NCBI RefSeq assembly: GCF_030433855.1
Contig: NZ_JARUXC010000003.1
Location: 310,001-374,000 of the forward strand
Direction: 5' to 3'
Length of the DNA: 64,000 nt
Source of the DNA: Agreia sp. PsM10
GTDB taxonomy: Bacteria; Actinomycetota; Actinomycetes; Actinomycetales; Microbacteriaceae
The notes under the pieces are model-generated. The model searched no databases, had not been told where the DNA came from, and saw only the letters and a program-made list of their open reading frames with translations. Below, in pieces: positions 55,244-63,983 of this stretch. Within the stretch, counting starts at the first letter, position 1. Every line of letters starts with the position of its first letter. The position numbers and the translations under genes were made by a program.

Positions 55244-57187
55244 TCAACTCGGAACGAGGACGATCCAGGCGAACCACGCCAGCATGCCGAGCCAGACGAG
55301 CACACCCGCGGAGGCGAGGAGCGCGGCGCCCCTGCTTCCGAGCTTCCACACGACGATCAGGGCGAAGAGCCCCACGGCGAGCAGGATGCCGAGGTACGGG
55401 AAGTAGGAGGGCACACCCACGAGGGCCACGGCGGGCTGCGCGGACATCGCGGCCTGCATGCCCAGAACGGCCACTGCGCCGAAGACGAGGCCCGTGACGG
55501 GCGAGATGCCCGATGCGATGAGGAGTCCGAGTCGCTCGCGCTGGATTCCCCGCACGATGATCGTGATGATCCATCCCACCAGCCAGAGGGCGCAGAAGCC
55601 CAGGAAGATGAGGGGGATCAGCAGCTCGAACCAGTTGAGGTCGTCGACGGCTCGAACCACCGATGCGGCACGAGAGGTCTCGTGGATCGACGAGGCTGTC
55701 ACGATCGGGGTGATCGCGTCGTCGTGGTCGCACACCGCCGACACGTCGTCGCCCGGCTTGTCGAGCCAGGCCACGGCTGTCTTCGCCGCGCACGCACTCG
55801 TGTCGACGACCCGATGTCCCGCTCCGGTGAACGACACGAACTGGCTGCCGGGGATGGATCCTGCCGCCGCCTCTGCCGACGCGGCCGGCGAGATGGGATC
55901 GTCGGAGCCGGCGAGGATCAGCGTGGGCTGCGTGAACGACGGGGCGGCCCGCAGCTCTGTTGCCGCCGGAGAGATGCCGGCCTGCGCGCACGCCGCGTCT
56001 GCCAGCGAATAGGTGACGAGCAGGGGCGGATCGACGGGGACGACGGGCTCCTCGCCCTCGGCCGGTGCTGCCGCCTCCGGGGCGACGGGGTCGGCCGACC
56101 AACTCGCCTTCTGGTCGAGGCAGGTCGAGACGAGGTACTGTCCCCAGTCGACCGTTCCGAGCGCATCCGCGCCCAGCACGACGAAGGGGGCCAGTGCTCC
56201 CGAATCGCCGTCCTCCAGACGATCGAAGAGCAACGGCAGCGTGCTGGTCACCGCGGGATCGGTGAGCAGTTGCTGCACGAGGCTCACGAAGTCGTTTCCG
56301 TCGAGCTCGACGAAGCGCTGCTTGCCGGTGAACGGGTTGGTCACCGGGCCCGTGAAGGGGTCGTCGTCGAAGCCCGCGGCGAGATCCGCAACGGTCTTCG
56401 CGTAGTCGGTGCCTTCGACACCCGATCGCGACGACAGCTCTGCGAGTGAGGCGTTGAGCGCGGCATACGCCTCCGCCTTGGTGTCGGCTGCCGCGGGGCT
56501 CAGCGAGTCGAGGAGCACGCCATCGCTTCCGGCCGCGTCGAGGCCCGCCACCGCCGACATCACCTTGGAGGACCAACCCGATCCGAACAGCGTCCACGCG
56601 GGGATCTGAAGGGTGTTCCGCAGGTCGACGACGTCGGCCGCCGTCTGGGCGATGGTGTAGCCGTTCGAGTCTCCCCCGGCCTCAGCGAACTCGGCCAGGC
56701 AGTCCGAGAGCTCGATGCCTACAGCGGTGCCCTCCGCCTTCAGGCTGTCATCGGTCGACGTGAACGCGTCGACCCACGTGCGCGTGACACCGGGGCAGTC
56801 GAGGGTCGGAGTGGACGCCTGTCCCCCGCGCTGCTCGAGCACGACGATGTCGCGGTGGGTTCCGAAGCCGAGGTCGCGAGACAGGTGCCGGCCCAGCGAC
56901 TCCGCCGACTCGCCGAGGCCCGGCGCGAGCGCGATCACGGGTGTTCCCGTGGCCGGCTGCACGCGGGCGGGTATGACGGCATAGGGGATGTCGATGGTCC
57001 GGCTCGCGGGATTGAGCCGGTTCTCGGGCACCGTGAGCACACCGCAGTCGGCGTCGCTCCCTGCGATCTCCGGACATCCGTCGCCGTCGGCCGCGCTGGC
57101 GATTCCCGGCGCGCCGAAAGCGAGCGTCATTCCCACCACGAGGGCGACGAGCGGCAGCCGCAGCCGCAGTCGATTGGTACCTATCAC
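55244..57187 (-). CDS. Exported alpha/beta-hydrolase-like protein with C-terminal membrane helices
   Basis: 647 residues. A signal peptide ends near ASA-AD (residue 32). A TAP-like peptidase domain follows: DIVVLEQRGGQAS, a helical cap, and ILAGSDDPIS (Asp) with FTGAGHRV (His). At the nucleophile elbow, LFGSGWSSKV aligns with LYG.SYGTRV, so the Ser position is Gly204; Ser206 could substitute only if the loop is shifted. After residue 510 there are about four membrane helices. The outer domain is thus tethered to the membrane. Activity is uncertain. GTG start. Confidence 0.75.
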   Translation of the reverse strand: MIGTNRLRLRLPLVALVVGMTLAFGAPGIASAADGDGCPEIAGSDADCGVLTVPENRLNPASRTIDIPYAVIPARVQPATGTPVIALAPGLGESAESLGRHLSRDLGFGTHRDIVVLEQRGGQASTPTLDCPGVTRTWVDAFTSTDDSLKAEGTAVGIELSDCLAEFAEAGGDSNGYTIAQTAADVVDLRNTLQIPAWTLFGSGWSSKVMSAVAGLDAAGSDGVLLDSLSPAAADTKAEAYAALNASLAELSSRSGVEGTDYAKTVADLAAGFDDDPFTGPVTNPFTGKQRFVELDGNDFVSLVQQLLTDPAVTSTLPLLFDRLEDGDSGALAPFVVLGADALGTVDWGQYLVSTCLDQKASWSADPVAPEAAAPAEGEEPVVPVDPPLLVTYSLADAACAQAGISPAATELRAAPSFTQPTLILAGSDDPISPAASAEAAAGSIPGSQFVSFTGAGHRVVDTSACAAKTAVAWLDKPGDDVSAVCDHDDAITPIVTASSIHETSRAASVVRAVDDLNWFELLIPLIFLGFCALWLVGWIITIIVRGIQRERLGLLIASGISPVTGLVFGAVAVLGMQAAMSAQPAVALVGVPSYFPYLGILLAVGLFALIVVWKLGSRGAALLASAGVLVWLGMLAWFAWIVLVPS

Positions 57188-57281
57188 TTCACATCACCGT
57201 CACTATCGAGTCAGCCACACGATACAGTGATCGCCCTTCCGGCCCTCTCGCCCGAGCAGAGTGTCTCGGTATGCGCGTCAG

Positions 57282-57287
57282 TAGACT
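57282..57287 (+). promoter_or_regulatory. -10 element, leaderless start of panB
   Basis: TAGACT lies 6 bases before the ATG at 57294. Confidence 0.45.
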
Positions 57288-57293
57288 GGAACG

Positions 57294-58127
57294 ATGTCAG
57301 AGACGCCACCGTCCATGCCCCCCGCCGTGCCGAAGCGCGTGCGTACGCGCCATTTCCAGAATGCGAAAGAGGCGGGAACGCCGATCACGGGCCTGACGAG
57401 CTACGACCAGCTCTCCGCCCGCATCTTCGACGAGGCCGGCATCGACTTCCTCCTGGTCGGCGACTCCGCGGGCAACACGGTCTTCGGGTACGACACCACC
57501 CTGCCAGTGACCGTCGACGAGCTGATACCCCTGACCCGTGCGGTCGCCCTGGCCGTCAGCCGCGCGTTCGTCGTCGCCGACATGCCGTTCGGCTCGTACG
57601 AGAGCGGTCCGCTCGAGGCCCTTCACACGGCAGTGCGATTCATGAAGGAGACGCACGCCCACGCGGTGAAGCTCGAAGGCGGCGTACGCAGTGTCGAGCA
57701 GATCAAGCGCATCGTCGGCGCCGGCATTCCGGTGATGGCCCATATCGGGTTCACCCCGCAGAGCGAGCACGGTCTCGGCGGCCACATCATCCAGGGCCGT
57801 GGGGCCGGTCTCGACCAGCTGATGGCCGATGCCCTCGCCGTGGAAGAGGCGGGCGCATTCGCCGTCGTCCTCGAGATGGTCCCGAGCGAAGCCGCCCGCC
57901 TGGTCACAGAGAGGCTTCGCATTCCTACCATCGGAGTCGGGGCCGGCCCTCACGTCGACGGCCAGCTGCTCGTGTGGACGGACTTCGCCGGGTTCTCGAC
58001 CGGACGCATCCCGAAGTTCGTGAAGCAGTACGCCGACCTGCGCGGTGTGCTCACGGATGCCGTGACGCAGTTCCGCTCAGACGTCGCCGACCGCAGCTAC
58101 CCGGGTCCTGAACACTCCTACGAGTAG
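57294..58127 (+). CDS. panB: 3-methyl-2-oxobutanoate hydroxymethyltransferase
   Basis: 277 residues. GLTSYDQLSARIFDEAG, FLLVGDSAGNTVFGYDTTLPV (Mg-binding Asp), VKLEGG and AHIGFTPQS are PanB motifs, with LEMVPSEAA containing the catalytic Glu. It adds a hydroxymethyl group from methylene-THF to 2-oxoisovalerate, the first committed step to pantothenate and CoA. panC and panD are not in this window. The convergent SPOR-like gene ends 1 base from its stop. Confidence 0.95.
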   Translation: MSETPPSMPPAVPKRVRTRHFQNAKEAGTPITGLTSYDQLSARIFDEAGIDFLLVGDSAGNTVFGYDTTLPVTVDELIPLTRAVALAVSRAFVVADMPFGSYESGPLEALHTAVRFMKETHAHAVKLEGGVRSVEQIKRIVGAGIPVMAHIGFTPQSEHGLGGHIIQGRGAGLDQLMADALAVEEAGAFAVVLEMVPSEAARLVTERLRIPTIGVGAGPHVDGQLLVWTDFAGFSTGRIPKFVKQYADLRGVLTDAVTQFRSDVADRSYPGPEHSYE

Positions 58128-58128
58128 C

Positions 58129-58317
58129 TCAGCGCTGCTCGTCGGCCTCTTCCTCGGCCCACTTCGCGCTGTTCGCGCGCAGCTTCTCGAGCGCGTGCGA
58201 CGCCTCGAGTTCCGTGGCGAACGGGCCGACGCGGTCGACCACAGAAGACTCGTAGCCGTGCTCGACCTTGCCGGTCTTCATGTTGTACCAGTACTGCTTC
58301 GAGGCGTCTTCCGACAT
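58129..58317 (-). CDS. Small SPOR-domain-like protein
   Basis: 62 residues. YWYNMKTGKVEHG and DRVGPFATELEASHALEKLRAN match a short actinobacterial family annotated as SPOR domain-containing. No signal peptide or membrane helix, so it would be cytosolic, unlike typical SPOR proteins that bind septal peptidoglycan. Function unknown. GGGAG precedes the ATG by 6 bases. Confidence 0.8.
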   Translation of the reverse strand: MSEDASKQYWYNMKTGKVEHGYESSVVDRVGPFATELEASHALEKLRANSAKWAEEEADEQR

Positions 58318-58484
58318 GTCAACTCCCGGGATATCGCGCCGACCTCCGACGGTCGGCGCTTCGGCTACTTCAGATCCTAGGCCCACATGCCGAGGCGTCG
58401 CGGGCGGCGAGACTGCCCTAGGCTCGGTAGGAAACGCACAGGCGCGCCGGACGCGTCGACGGTGATAGTTCGAGGAGACCGACC

Positions 58485-59303
58485 ATGAGCACCCCTTCCG
58501 CATCCAACGTGGCCATCGGCATCGATATCGGCGGCACGGGAATCAAAGGGGCGATCGTCGACCTCGACTCGGGTGAGCTGCTCAGCGACCGGGTCAAGCT
58601 GTCGACGCCCGAGGGCGGCAAGCCCAAAGACATCGTCGGAACCGTCACGAAGATCCTCGAGAAGCTGACCGACGCTCCGAAGGACGCGCCCATCGGCATC
58701 TGCTTCCCCGCCGTCGTGCGCAACGGGCGCACCATGTCGGCCGCCAACGTCTCCAAGAAGTGGATCGGCCTCGAGGCCGAGAAGTTGTTCGAGGACGCGC
58801 TGGGACGCAACATCTTCTTCGTCAACGACGCGGATGCGGCCGGCTATGCGGAGGTGCGGTTCGGCGCGGCCAAAGACAGGTCGGGTCTCATCTTGATGAC
58901 GACGCTCGGCACGGGTATCGGCACGGCGATCATCTACAACGGAGTCCTCGTGCCGAACGCCGAGCTCGGCCACCTGCAGATCGAGGGAGGCGACTACGAG
59001 CTGAAGGCGGCCTACTCGGCCAAGGAGCGCGAAGACCTGTCCTGGTCGAAGTGGGCGGAGCGCCTGCAGAAGTACTACACCGAGCTCGAGAAGCTGCTAT
59101 CGCCCGACCTCTTCATCGTGGGCGGCGGCGTCTCGAAGAGCTACCAGGAGTTCCTGCCGCTGCTCGACCTCACGACGGAGATCGTGCCGGCCGTGCTGCG
59201 CAACAACGCGGGCATCCTCGGGTCTGCGGCACTCGCATCCCAGCCCCGCGTGACCGCGGGGGCTGACGGCTCGCCCGATGGCCACCCCGCAGCCGCCCTG
59301 TAG
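58485..59303 (+). CDS. ppgK: Polyphosphate glucokinase
   Basis: 272 residues of the ROK family. IGIDIGGTGIKGAIVD (phosphate-binding), NDADAAGYAEVRFG (catalytic Asp) and TTLGTGIGTAIIYNG with ELGHLQIEGG are diagnostic of actinobacterial PpgK, which phosphorylates glucose with polyphosphate or ATP. GAGGAGACC precedes the ATG, and a TAGGCT about 60 bases upstream may be the -10. Confidence 0.92.
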   Translation: MSTPSASNVAIGIDIGGTGIKGAIVDLDSGELLSDRVKLSTPEGGKPKDIVGTVTKILEKLTDAPKDAPIGICFPAVVRNGRTMSAANVSKKWIGLEAEKLFEDALGRNIFFVNDADAAGYAEVRFGAAKDRSGLILMTTLGTGIGTAIIYNGVLVPNAELGHLQIEGGDYELKAAYSAKEREDLSWSKWAERLQKYYTELEKLLSPDLFIVGGGVSKSYQEFLPLLDLTTEIVPAVLRNNAGILGSAALASQPRVTAGADGSPDGHPAAAL

Positions 59304-59348
59304 GGCGGCGCCGGCGGCAGCGTCGGCAGCGCCCAGGCGAGGGAATGA

Positions 59349-59730
59349 ATGGGTCGGCCGTACGCCGGGTTCTGTCCGGATCAGCGATACCACCGATCCG
59401 TGACGGCCATCTATCTCGGGACTACGTTGCCGCAGCCCTCCAGCGGTCTACCCGGGAACTCGACGAGCCGTCTCGAACGTTCCCTGTCTGACCTTGCTCC
59501 GGACGAGGTTTACCAAGCAGACCAGGTCACCCTGGCCTCTGGTGGTCTCTTACACCACCGTTTCACCCTTACCCCAGGCTGATGCCTGCGGCGGTCTGTT
59601 CTCTGTGGCACTGTCTCGCGGGTTGCCCCGGGTGGGTGTTACCCACCGTCCTGCTCTGTGGAGCCCGGACGTTCCTCGGCAGCCGAGCATCCGAAGATGC
59701 GTGACTGACGCGACCGTCTCACCGACCCAT
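59349..59730 (-). ncRNA. rnpB: RNase P RNA, bacterial type A
   Basis: On the minus strand the sequence contains the universally conserved blocks GAGGAACGTCCGGGCTCC near the 5' side, ACAGAGAACAGACC, GGTAAGGGTGAAACGG, GTGTAAGAGACCACC and, at the 3' side, GGACAGAACCCGGC. The ends pair (ATGGGTCGG at the 5' end with CCGACCCAT at the 3' end, helix P1), giving about 382 bases. It is the catalytic RNA that matures tRNA 5' ends. Confidence 0.95.
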
Positions 59731-59739
59731 TCGCCTCGA

Positions 59740-59745
59740 AGTCTA
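59740..59745 (-). promoter_or_regulatory. -10 element of rnpB
   Basis: TAGACT on the minus strand, about 10 bases before the 5' end of the RNase P RNA. Confidence 0.55.
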
Positions 59746-59765
59746 CGGCAGAACAGCGGGGCCGA

Positions 59766-60500
59766 TCACAGGCCAGACTCCTCGGTGCGGACGAGGATGC
59801 AGCTGCTGTCGGGGTCGAGCACGACATCGTCGGGCGCCGCGGCCCGGATGACGGCCAGGTCGGACTCGTGGAGTTTGACGTGGCTGCCGCCGGAGACTCC
59901 CCGCGTCAGCAACGCGGCACCGATGCCGTACCGGGAGCGCTGCTTGTCGTAGAGCGCGACGAGCTCGGCGCTGATCGACGAGGCGATACGGCTTCGTCGT
60001 TCCGTGACGAGCGCGATCTCCGCGTTGATCTGCTCGAGCTTGTCGTCGCGGTCGGCCACGAGCTCCTTCTCTGTCACCAGGAGCTCGTCGAGGCGAGCGG
60101 ACGCGGCCTGGAAGCGGGCGTCGATCTCCTCCTGCCGCTCCATGACGGTGAGCTCGATGTCTTCGAGGTCGGACTGTCGCTTGAGGAGCGAGGCCAGCTC
60201 GTGCTCGAGGCCCTGGATGTCCTTCGGCGACGAGCTGATCGCGAGCCGTTCGCGGTCTCGGGCGATGCGGGCCGCCACGACCTCGACGTCGGATTCCACC
60301 CGACCGATCTCGACCTTCGTGTCTTCGAGTTCGCCGCGGATCGACGCGGAGAGCGCTCGGGAGCGGGCGACGTCTTTGGCGAGTTCGGCGAGTGCCAGCG
60401 ACTGCGGCAGCGTCTTCACGCTGTGGGCGAGCTGGTCGAGTCGGGTGTCTGCGGCCTGCAGATCGAGCAGGGCGAGCTGCTCGGCGATCGGTGCCTTCAT
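59766..60500 (-). CDS. Coiled-coil protein of the CT398/zinc-ribbon family with degenerate ribbon
   Basis: 244 residues. Nearly all of residues 5-190 are heptad-rich helix (DLQAADTRLDQLAHSVK onward, with SPKDIQGLEHELASL typical of the family). Homologues end in a C4 zinc ribbon; here the tail after YGIGAALLTRGVSGG has only one Cys (DSSCILVRTEES), so zinc binding is lost. Function unknown. AGGAAGG lies 5 bases before the ATG. In actinobacteria it is usually encoded with the Nif3-like gene, which lies just upstream here. Confidence 0.82.
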   Translation of the reverse strand: MKAPIAEQLALLDLQAADTRLDQLAHSVKTLPQSLALAELAKDVARSRALSASIRGELEDTKVEIGRVESDVEVVAARIARDRERLAISSSPKDIQGLEHELASLLKRQSDLEDIELTVMERQEEIDARFQAASARLDELLVTEKELVADRDDKLEQINAEIALVTERRSRIASSISAELVALYDKQRSRYGIGAALLTRGVSGGSHVKLHESDLAVIRAAAPDDVVLDPDSSCILVRTEESGL

Positions 60501-60555
60501 GGGTGCCTTCCTGGGCAAACGGTGTTCATCGCCGTGCAACGGCGAGAGATGGGGG

Positions 60556-61371
60556 TCATTGGGTGACGACGAAGTCCCACGGGTCTGTGCGGAGTTCGCT
60601 GACGGTGATCGTGGCCTGCGGAAGCTCCGCACGCAGGGCGGCCGCGGCGGTCTCGAGCCAGAGCCACTCGCTGGCCCAGTGCGACACGTCGATGAGCGCA
60701 GGGCCGGTCGACAGCATCGACTGCTGTCTCGACTCCGACGCGGGATGGTGGCGTAGATCGCTCGTGACGTAGACGTCGGCGGAGGTGACGGCGGGATCGG
60801 CCAGGAGCGAATCTCCGGCGCCCGCGCACAGGGCGACGCGAGAGATCTGCTGGTCGTAGTCGCCCGACACCCGGATGCCCGTGGCGGTCGCCGGGAGGAT
60901 CTCGCCGAGGGCCAGCGCGAGCCGGCCGAGAGTCGTCGGCTCGGCCAGGTCCCCGACACGGCCCAGGCCGGTGCCGGAGCGTTCGCCGGCGACGATGGGC
61001 GCGGAATGGACGAGTCCGAGACGTTTCGCGAGAACCGACGAGGTGCCGTCGTCGACGATGTCGGCGTTCGTGTGGGCGGCGACCAGAGCACAGCCGCCGC
61101 GGATCAGGTCGGTGAGCAGGGCGCCCTTGTACCGATCCGTCGAGATGGACGTGACGCCCCTGAGCAGAAGCGGGTGGTGAACGAAGAGAACGTCCGCCCC
61201 GAGTTCGAGAGCCTCCGCGACCGTCTCGGCCACGGCATCCACGGCGAGGTGAATGCGCATGGCAGAAGCCGTCGCGTCACCCGTGGTCAGTCCCGGACGA
61301 TCCCAGTCCTCGGCGAACCGCGTCGGCCAGAGCCGTTCGACGGCGGCCTGGAATTCCTGGAGCGTGTGCAT
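60556..61371 (-). CDS. Nif3-like dinuclear metal centre protein
   Basis: 271 residues. WDRPGLTTGD, VLFVHHPLLLRG and AAHTNADIVDDG with His and Asp ligands, and YVTSDLRHHPASE and DVSHWASEW in the C-terminal half form the dimetal site of the Nif3/YbgI (GTP cyclohydrolase I type 2) family. The cellular role is not established. ATG at 61371 is taken; a GTG one codon earlier is equally possible. Next to the coiled-coil gene in the same direction. Confidence 0.88.
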   Translation of the reverse strand: MHTLQEFQAAVERLWPTRFAEDWDRPGLTTGDATASAMRIHLAVDAVAETVAEALELGADVLFVHHPLLLRGVTSISTDRYKGALLTDLIRGGCALVAAHTNADIVDDGTSSVLAKRLGLVHSAPIVAGERSGTGLGRVGDLAEPTTLGRLALALGEILPATATGIRVSGDYDQQISRVALCAGAGDSLLADPAVTSADVYVTSDLRHHPASESRQQSMLSTGPALIDVSHWASEWLWLETAAAALRAELPQATITVSELRTDPWDFVVTQ

Positions 61372-61477
61372 CACCCGCCCAGCCTACCGGCGAGGTGCCT
61401 GTGCGCTCCTCCGAGTCCGACGCCGCCTCCGACTCCCTGCCGCAGTGTCGCAGCAACCGGATGTCGGCGGCTCTCGC

Positions 61478-61483
61478 TATCGT
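61478..61483 (+). promoter_or_regulatory. -10 element of the 61516 gene
   Basis: TATCGT lies about 32 bases before the ATG; a GGGAGA ribosome binding site follows. Confidence 0.35.
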
Positions 61484-61515
61484 CGATTCCCGGGGCCGAC
61501 CACGGGAGAACACAC

Positions 61516-62046
61516 ATGACGAACGACGCGCACGCAGTAGACGCCTTGATGCGCTGGGCGGCCGAGAACGCGGCCCACCTCGCCTGGCAGCGAACAGACG
61601 ATCAGTCGATCGACTTCGATGTCGACGCCCCGTACTCCGTTCGGCTCGCCGCCGTGTCGGGCATGTGGCGACTGGAGACGGTGTCGGGCAGAGGCATTCG
61701 ATCGACGTCGCTGGGCGATACCCGGACCCCGTTCGACGAGGTGATGGAATCGCTGCGCAACCGGCTCTACAGCACGGCCACCGACGAGTTCGACGACGCC
61801 GATCGATCGGGCGGCCAGGCCCTCGCCCAGGTCCTGAGAACCTCGTCAGACGAGCAGCGCGATCGCATCTGGTGCGCCCGGGCGGCCACCCTCCTCGCCG
61901 GGCACGCGATCAAAGACGGCTACGGCCTTCAGGCCCGGCTGCGCCTCGAAGAGGCGGCGGCACTCTTCGCGGCCGCGGGCGACGTCGACTCCGAGAATCG
62001 CATGCTGCAGACGCTGGCGACGCTCCCGGAGTTGCTGCGGGCATGA
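61516..62046 (+). CDS. Unknown soluble protein
   Basis: 176 residues, not recognised. It starts after GGGAGA with 7-base spacing. There is no signal peptide or membrane helix. Composition is acidic with two segments: a beta-rich N-terminal half (SIDFDVDAPYSVRLAAVSGMW, RGIRSTSLG) and an Ala/Leu-rich helical C-terminus (LRLEEAAALFAAAGDVD) resembling a single TPR-like helical pair. Codon use and frame quality look like a real gene. No neighbours suggest a role. Confidence 0.65.
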   Translation: MTNDAHAVDALMRWAAENAAHLAWQRTDDQSIDFDVDAPYSVRLAAVSGMWRLETVSGRGIRSTSLGDTRTPFDEVMESLRNRLYSTATDEFDDADRSGGQALAQVLRTSSDEQRDRIWCARAATLLAGHAIKDGYGLQARLRLEEAAALFAAAGDVDSENRMLQTLATLPELLRA

Positions 62047-62144
62047 CGCACCTCCGCAGGGAAGACCACGAAGCGCGTTCGGCTGAGTGACTCATGATCG
62101 GTGTCACGACGTAACGTTTCGGGCTTGGGCGGACACTATGAAGT

Positions 62145-62735
62145 GTGGACGCAACCAGGATCGATGAGGCCGCCCTGTGGGAGCGCGGTCTGTCAGGCGA
62201 CGGTTCGGCGTTCGGATCGATTTTCGACCTGCACCGGGGTCGCGTGTACCGGCACTCGTACCGCCTGCTGGTCGACGCGAGCGAAGCCGAGGATGCGACG
62301 GCGATCGCGTTCCTCGAGTTGTGGCGGTGCCGCTCGTCTGTGCGGGTCGTAGACGGTTCGGTGCTGCCGTGGCTGCTGGTCACGGCCACCAATTCCGCCC
62401 GAAACCTCAACCGAGGCAGGAGTCGGTACCGGGCCCTCCTGGAGGCGCTTCCCCACGAGAGCCACCACCGCTCCGCCGAGGAGGAAGCGCTGAATGATGT
62501 TGTGGCGGACACGCAGCTCGCCGGTGCTCTGGCCCAGCTCTCATCGACCGACCTGCAGCTCGTGACGCTGGTCATGATCGAGGGCTACAGCGTGTCCTCC
62601 GCCGCCCCGATCCTCGGCCTGTCAACCGGAGCCACCCGCACCCGCTTGCACCGCGCCCGAACGGCACTTCGCCGGTACCTCGGCCATCCCACCCTCGCGC
62701 TCTACCTCCAGTCCTCCCTAGGAGATGCATCATGA
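62145..62735 (+). CDS. ECF-family RNA polymerase sigma factor
   Basis: 196 residues. Region 2 spans about residues 10-95 (FGSIFDLHRGRVYRHSYRLL, AEDATAIAFLELWR) and region 4 about 120-185, with STDLQLVTLVMIEGYSVSSAAPILGLSTGATRTRLHRA cited as the helix-turn-helix VSSAAPILGLSTGATRTRLH. It should direct transcription of a small regulon. The GTG start at 62145 has no clear ribosome binding site. It is the first gene of a three-gene operon with overlapping frames; the next gene is a candidate anti-sigma factor. Confidence 0.85.
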   Translation: MDATRIDEAALWERGLSGDGSAFGSIFDLHRGRVYRHSYRLLVDASEAEDATAIAFLELWRCRSSVRVVDGSVLPWLLVTATNSARNLNRGRSRYRALLEALPHESHHRSAEEEALNDVVADTQLAGALAQLSSTDLQLVTLVMIEGYSVSSAAPILGLSTGATRTRLHRARTALRRYLGHPTLALYLQSSLGDAS

Positions 62736-63508
62736 CAGCCCCGCAGATGAGCGACAGCTTCGCTGACGCGTTCCGCAGAGCACTCGTCACCCACGTCGAC
62801 GCACCGACTCGTGTACGCCGACGACAACGCCGGTGGGTGCTCGGCAGCGCGATCGCCGCGGTCGCTCTGCTTGCCAGCACTGCGGCCGCCGCGGCAACCG
62901 GCGTGCTCGTCCTGCCTGGAAGTACCCAGGTCACACCGGTGAGCTCTTTCGTGACGGGCACCTATGTCGGCACGGAGACCGTGCACCTGGGCCCAGCGCC
63001 CGACGACGCGAACGGTATCGTCGTCTCTCTGCACTGCCTCACTCCTGGAGACCTCGGCCTTCCCGGGGGGACCGTCGTGACCTGCGCAGCCGACGACCTG
63101 ACCGGCAGCGATGTGCAGCCGGACTTCGTCTACGAGGTCATCCCCCTCACCGATGCGAGCGACGGCGCATTGATCGTCACCGCACCCCTCGAAAGCAACT
63201 GGATTGTCTTGGCGGCCTACTCCACGTCCTCGAGTTCGGCGTGGGCCAGGAACGGAAATGGGGAAAGCTATGGCGTCATCAGCGAGACAGGCCCGCCGGA
63301 TCTCATCGCCGTGAGGAACGCCGACGGTGCAACCGGCTACATCCGCCGCACCGACCTCGAACGGGCAGTGGGGACCGTCGTCGGGAACTCAGCTGCAGGT
63401 CCGACGGACGGCATCACCGACTTGTACGCAGACGCCGCCAGCGGATCCTCACTCCCCCTGTACGACTCGGACGGAACAACTCAGATCGGAGAGTTCACCC
63501 ATGACTGA
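62732..63508 (+). CDS. Putative anti-sigma factor / membrane protein
   Basis: 258 residues, not recognised by family. A 35-residue N-terminus (SFADAFRRALVTHVDAP) and an Arg-rich stop-transfer precede one membrane helix (about 36-60), followed by a 200-residue outer domain rich in beta and Gly/Thr. The overlap with the sigma gene (ATGA) and the topology resemble anti-sigma factors, but no zinc-binding HxxxCxxC motif is seen, so it would be a divergent type. The role is inferred from position only. Confidence 0.6.
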   Translation: MTAPQMSDSFADAFRRALVTHVDAPTRVRRRQRRWVLGSAIAAVALLASTAAAAATGVLVLPGSTQVTPVSSFVTGTYVGTETVHLGPAPDDANGIVVSLHCLTPGDLGLPGGTVVTCAADDLTGSDVQPDFVYEVIPLTDASDGALIVTAPLESNWIVLAAYSTSSSSAWARNGNGESYGVISETGPPDLIAVRNADGATGYIRRTDLERAVGTVVGNSAAGPTDGITDLYADAASGSSLPLYDSDGTTQIGEFTHD

Positions 63509-63983
63509 CCCCGGCGAGAACATGCGACGTCGCGCACCCCGTCTCGCATCGGCGGCCTTCGTGCTGCTTGTTGCACTCTTTGCTTCGACGGCCTGCACGT
63601 CCTCCCCCACGCCTGCCGCAACGACTGCAGCCGCACCAGTGGCGAGCGATGAGATGCCGCCGCACAGCGAGGGGCCTGCAGATTTCAATCGCTTCGGCAG
63701 GATGCAGCAGCCCATCGTGGAGCTGTCAGAAGATGGAACGACCCTGACCATCAGCAGAGTGGACGGTCACTGCATCACCCAACCGACAGCGTTCAGCTTC
63801 GATGGCGAGAGCACCTACGCCGTCACCTTCGACTTCGTCGTGCCCAACCCGGAGGGCATCTGCGACACCGTCGGCATCGCGTACGCCACAGAATTCGCCC
63901 TCGCCTCGGCCCCCGCCGCTCGACCAATCACGGTCGAGTTCACGGGCCCCTTCGGCAACACCGTCCCTCTCACTGCTCAATGA
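63501..63983 (+). CDS. Lipoprotein of unknown function
   Basis: 160 residues. A signal peptide with Arg-rich n-region (MRRRAPR) ends in the lipobox STAC (Cys about 32), so the mature protein is anchored to the outer face of the membrane after a Thr/Pro/Ala-rich spacer. The folded part (DGTTLTISRVDGHC to GPFGNT) has two Cys that could form a disulfide. It overlaps the preceding gene by 8 bases, so it is the third gene of the ECF operon and may be part of what the sigma factor controls. Confidence 0.7.
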   Translation: MTDPGENMRRRAPRLASAAFVLLVALFASTACTSSPTPAATTAAAPVASDEMPPHSEGPADFNRFGRMQQPIVELSEDGTTLTISRVDGHCITQPTAFSFDGESTYAVTFDFVVPNPEGICDTVGIAYATEFALASAPAARPITVEFTGPFGNTVPLTAQ

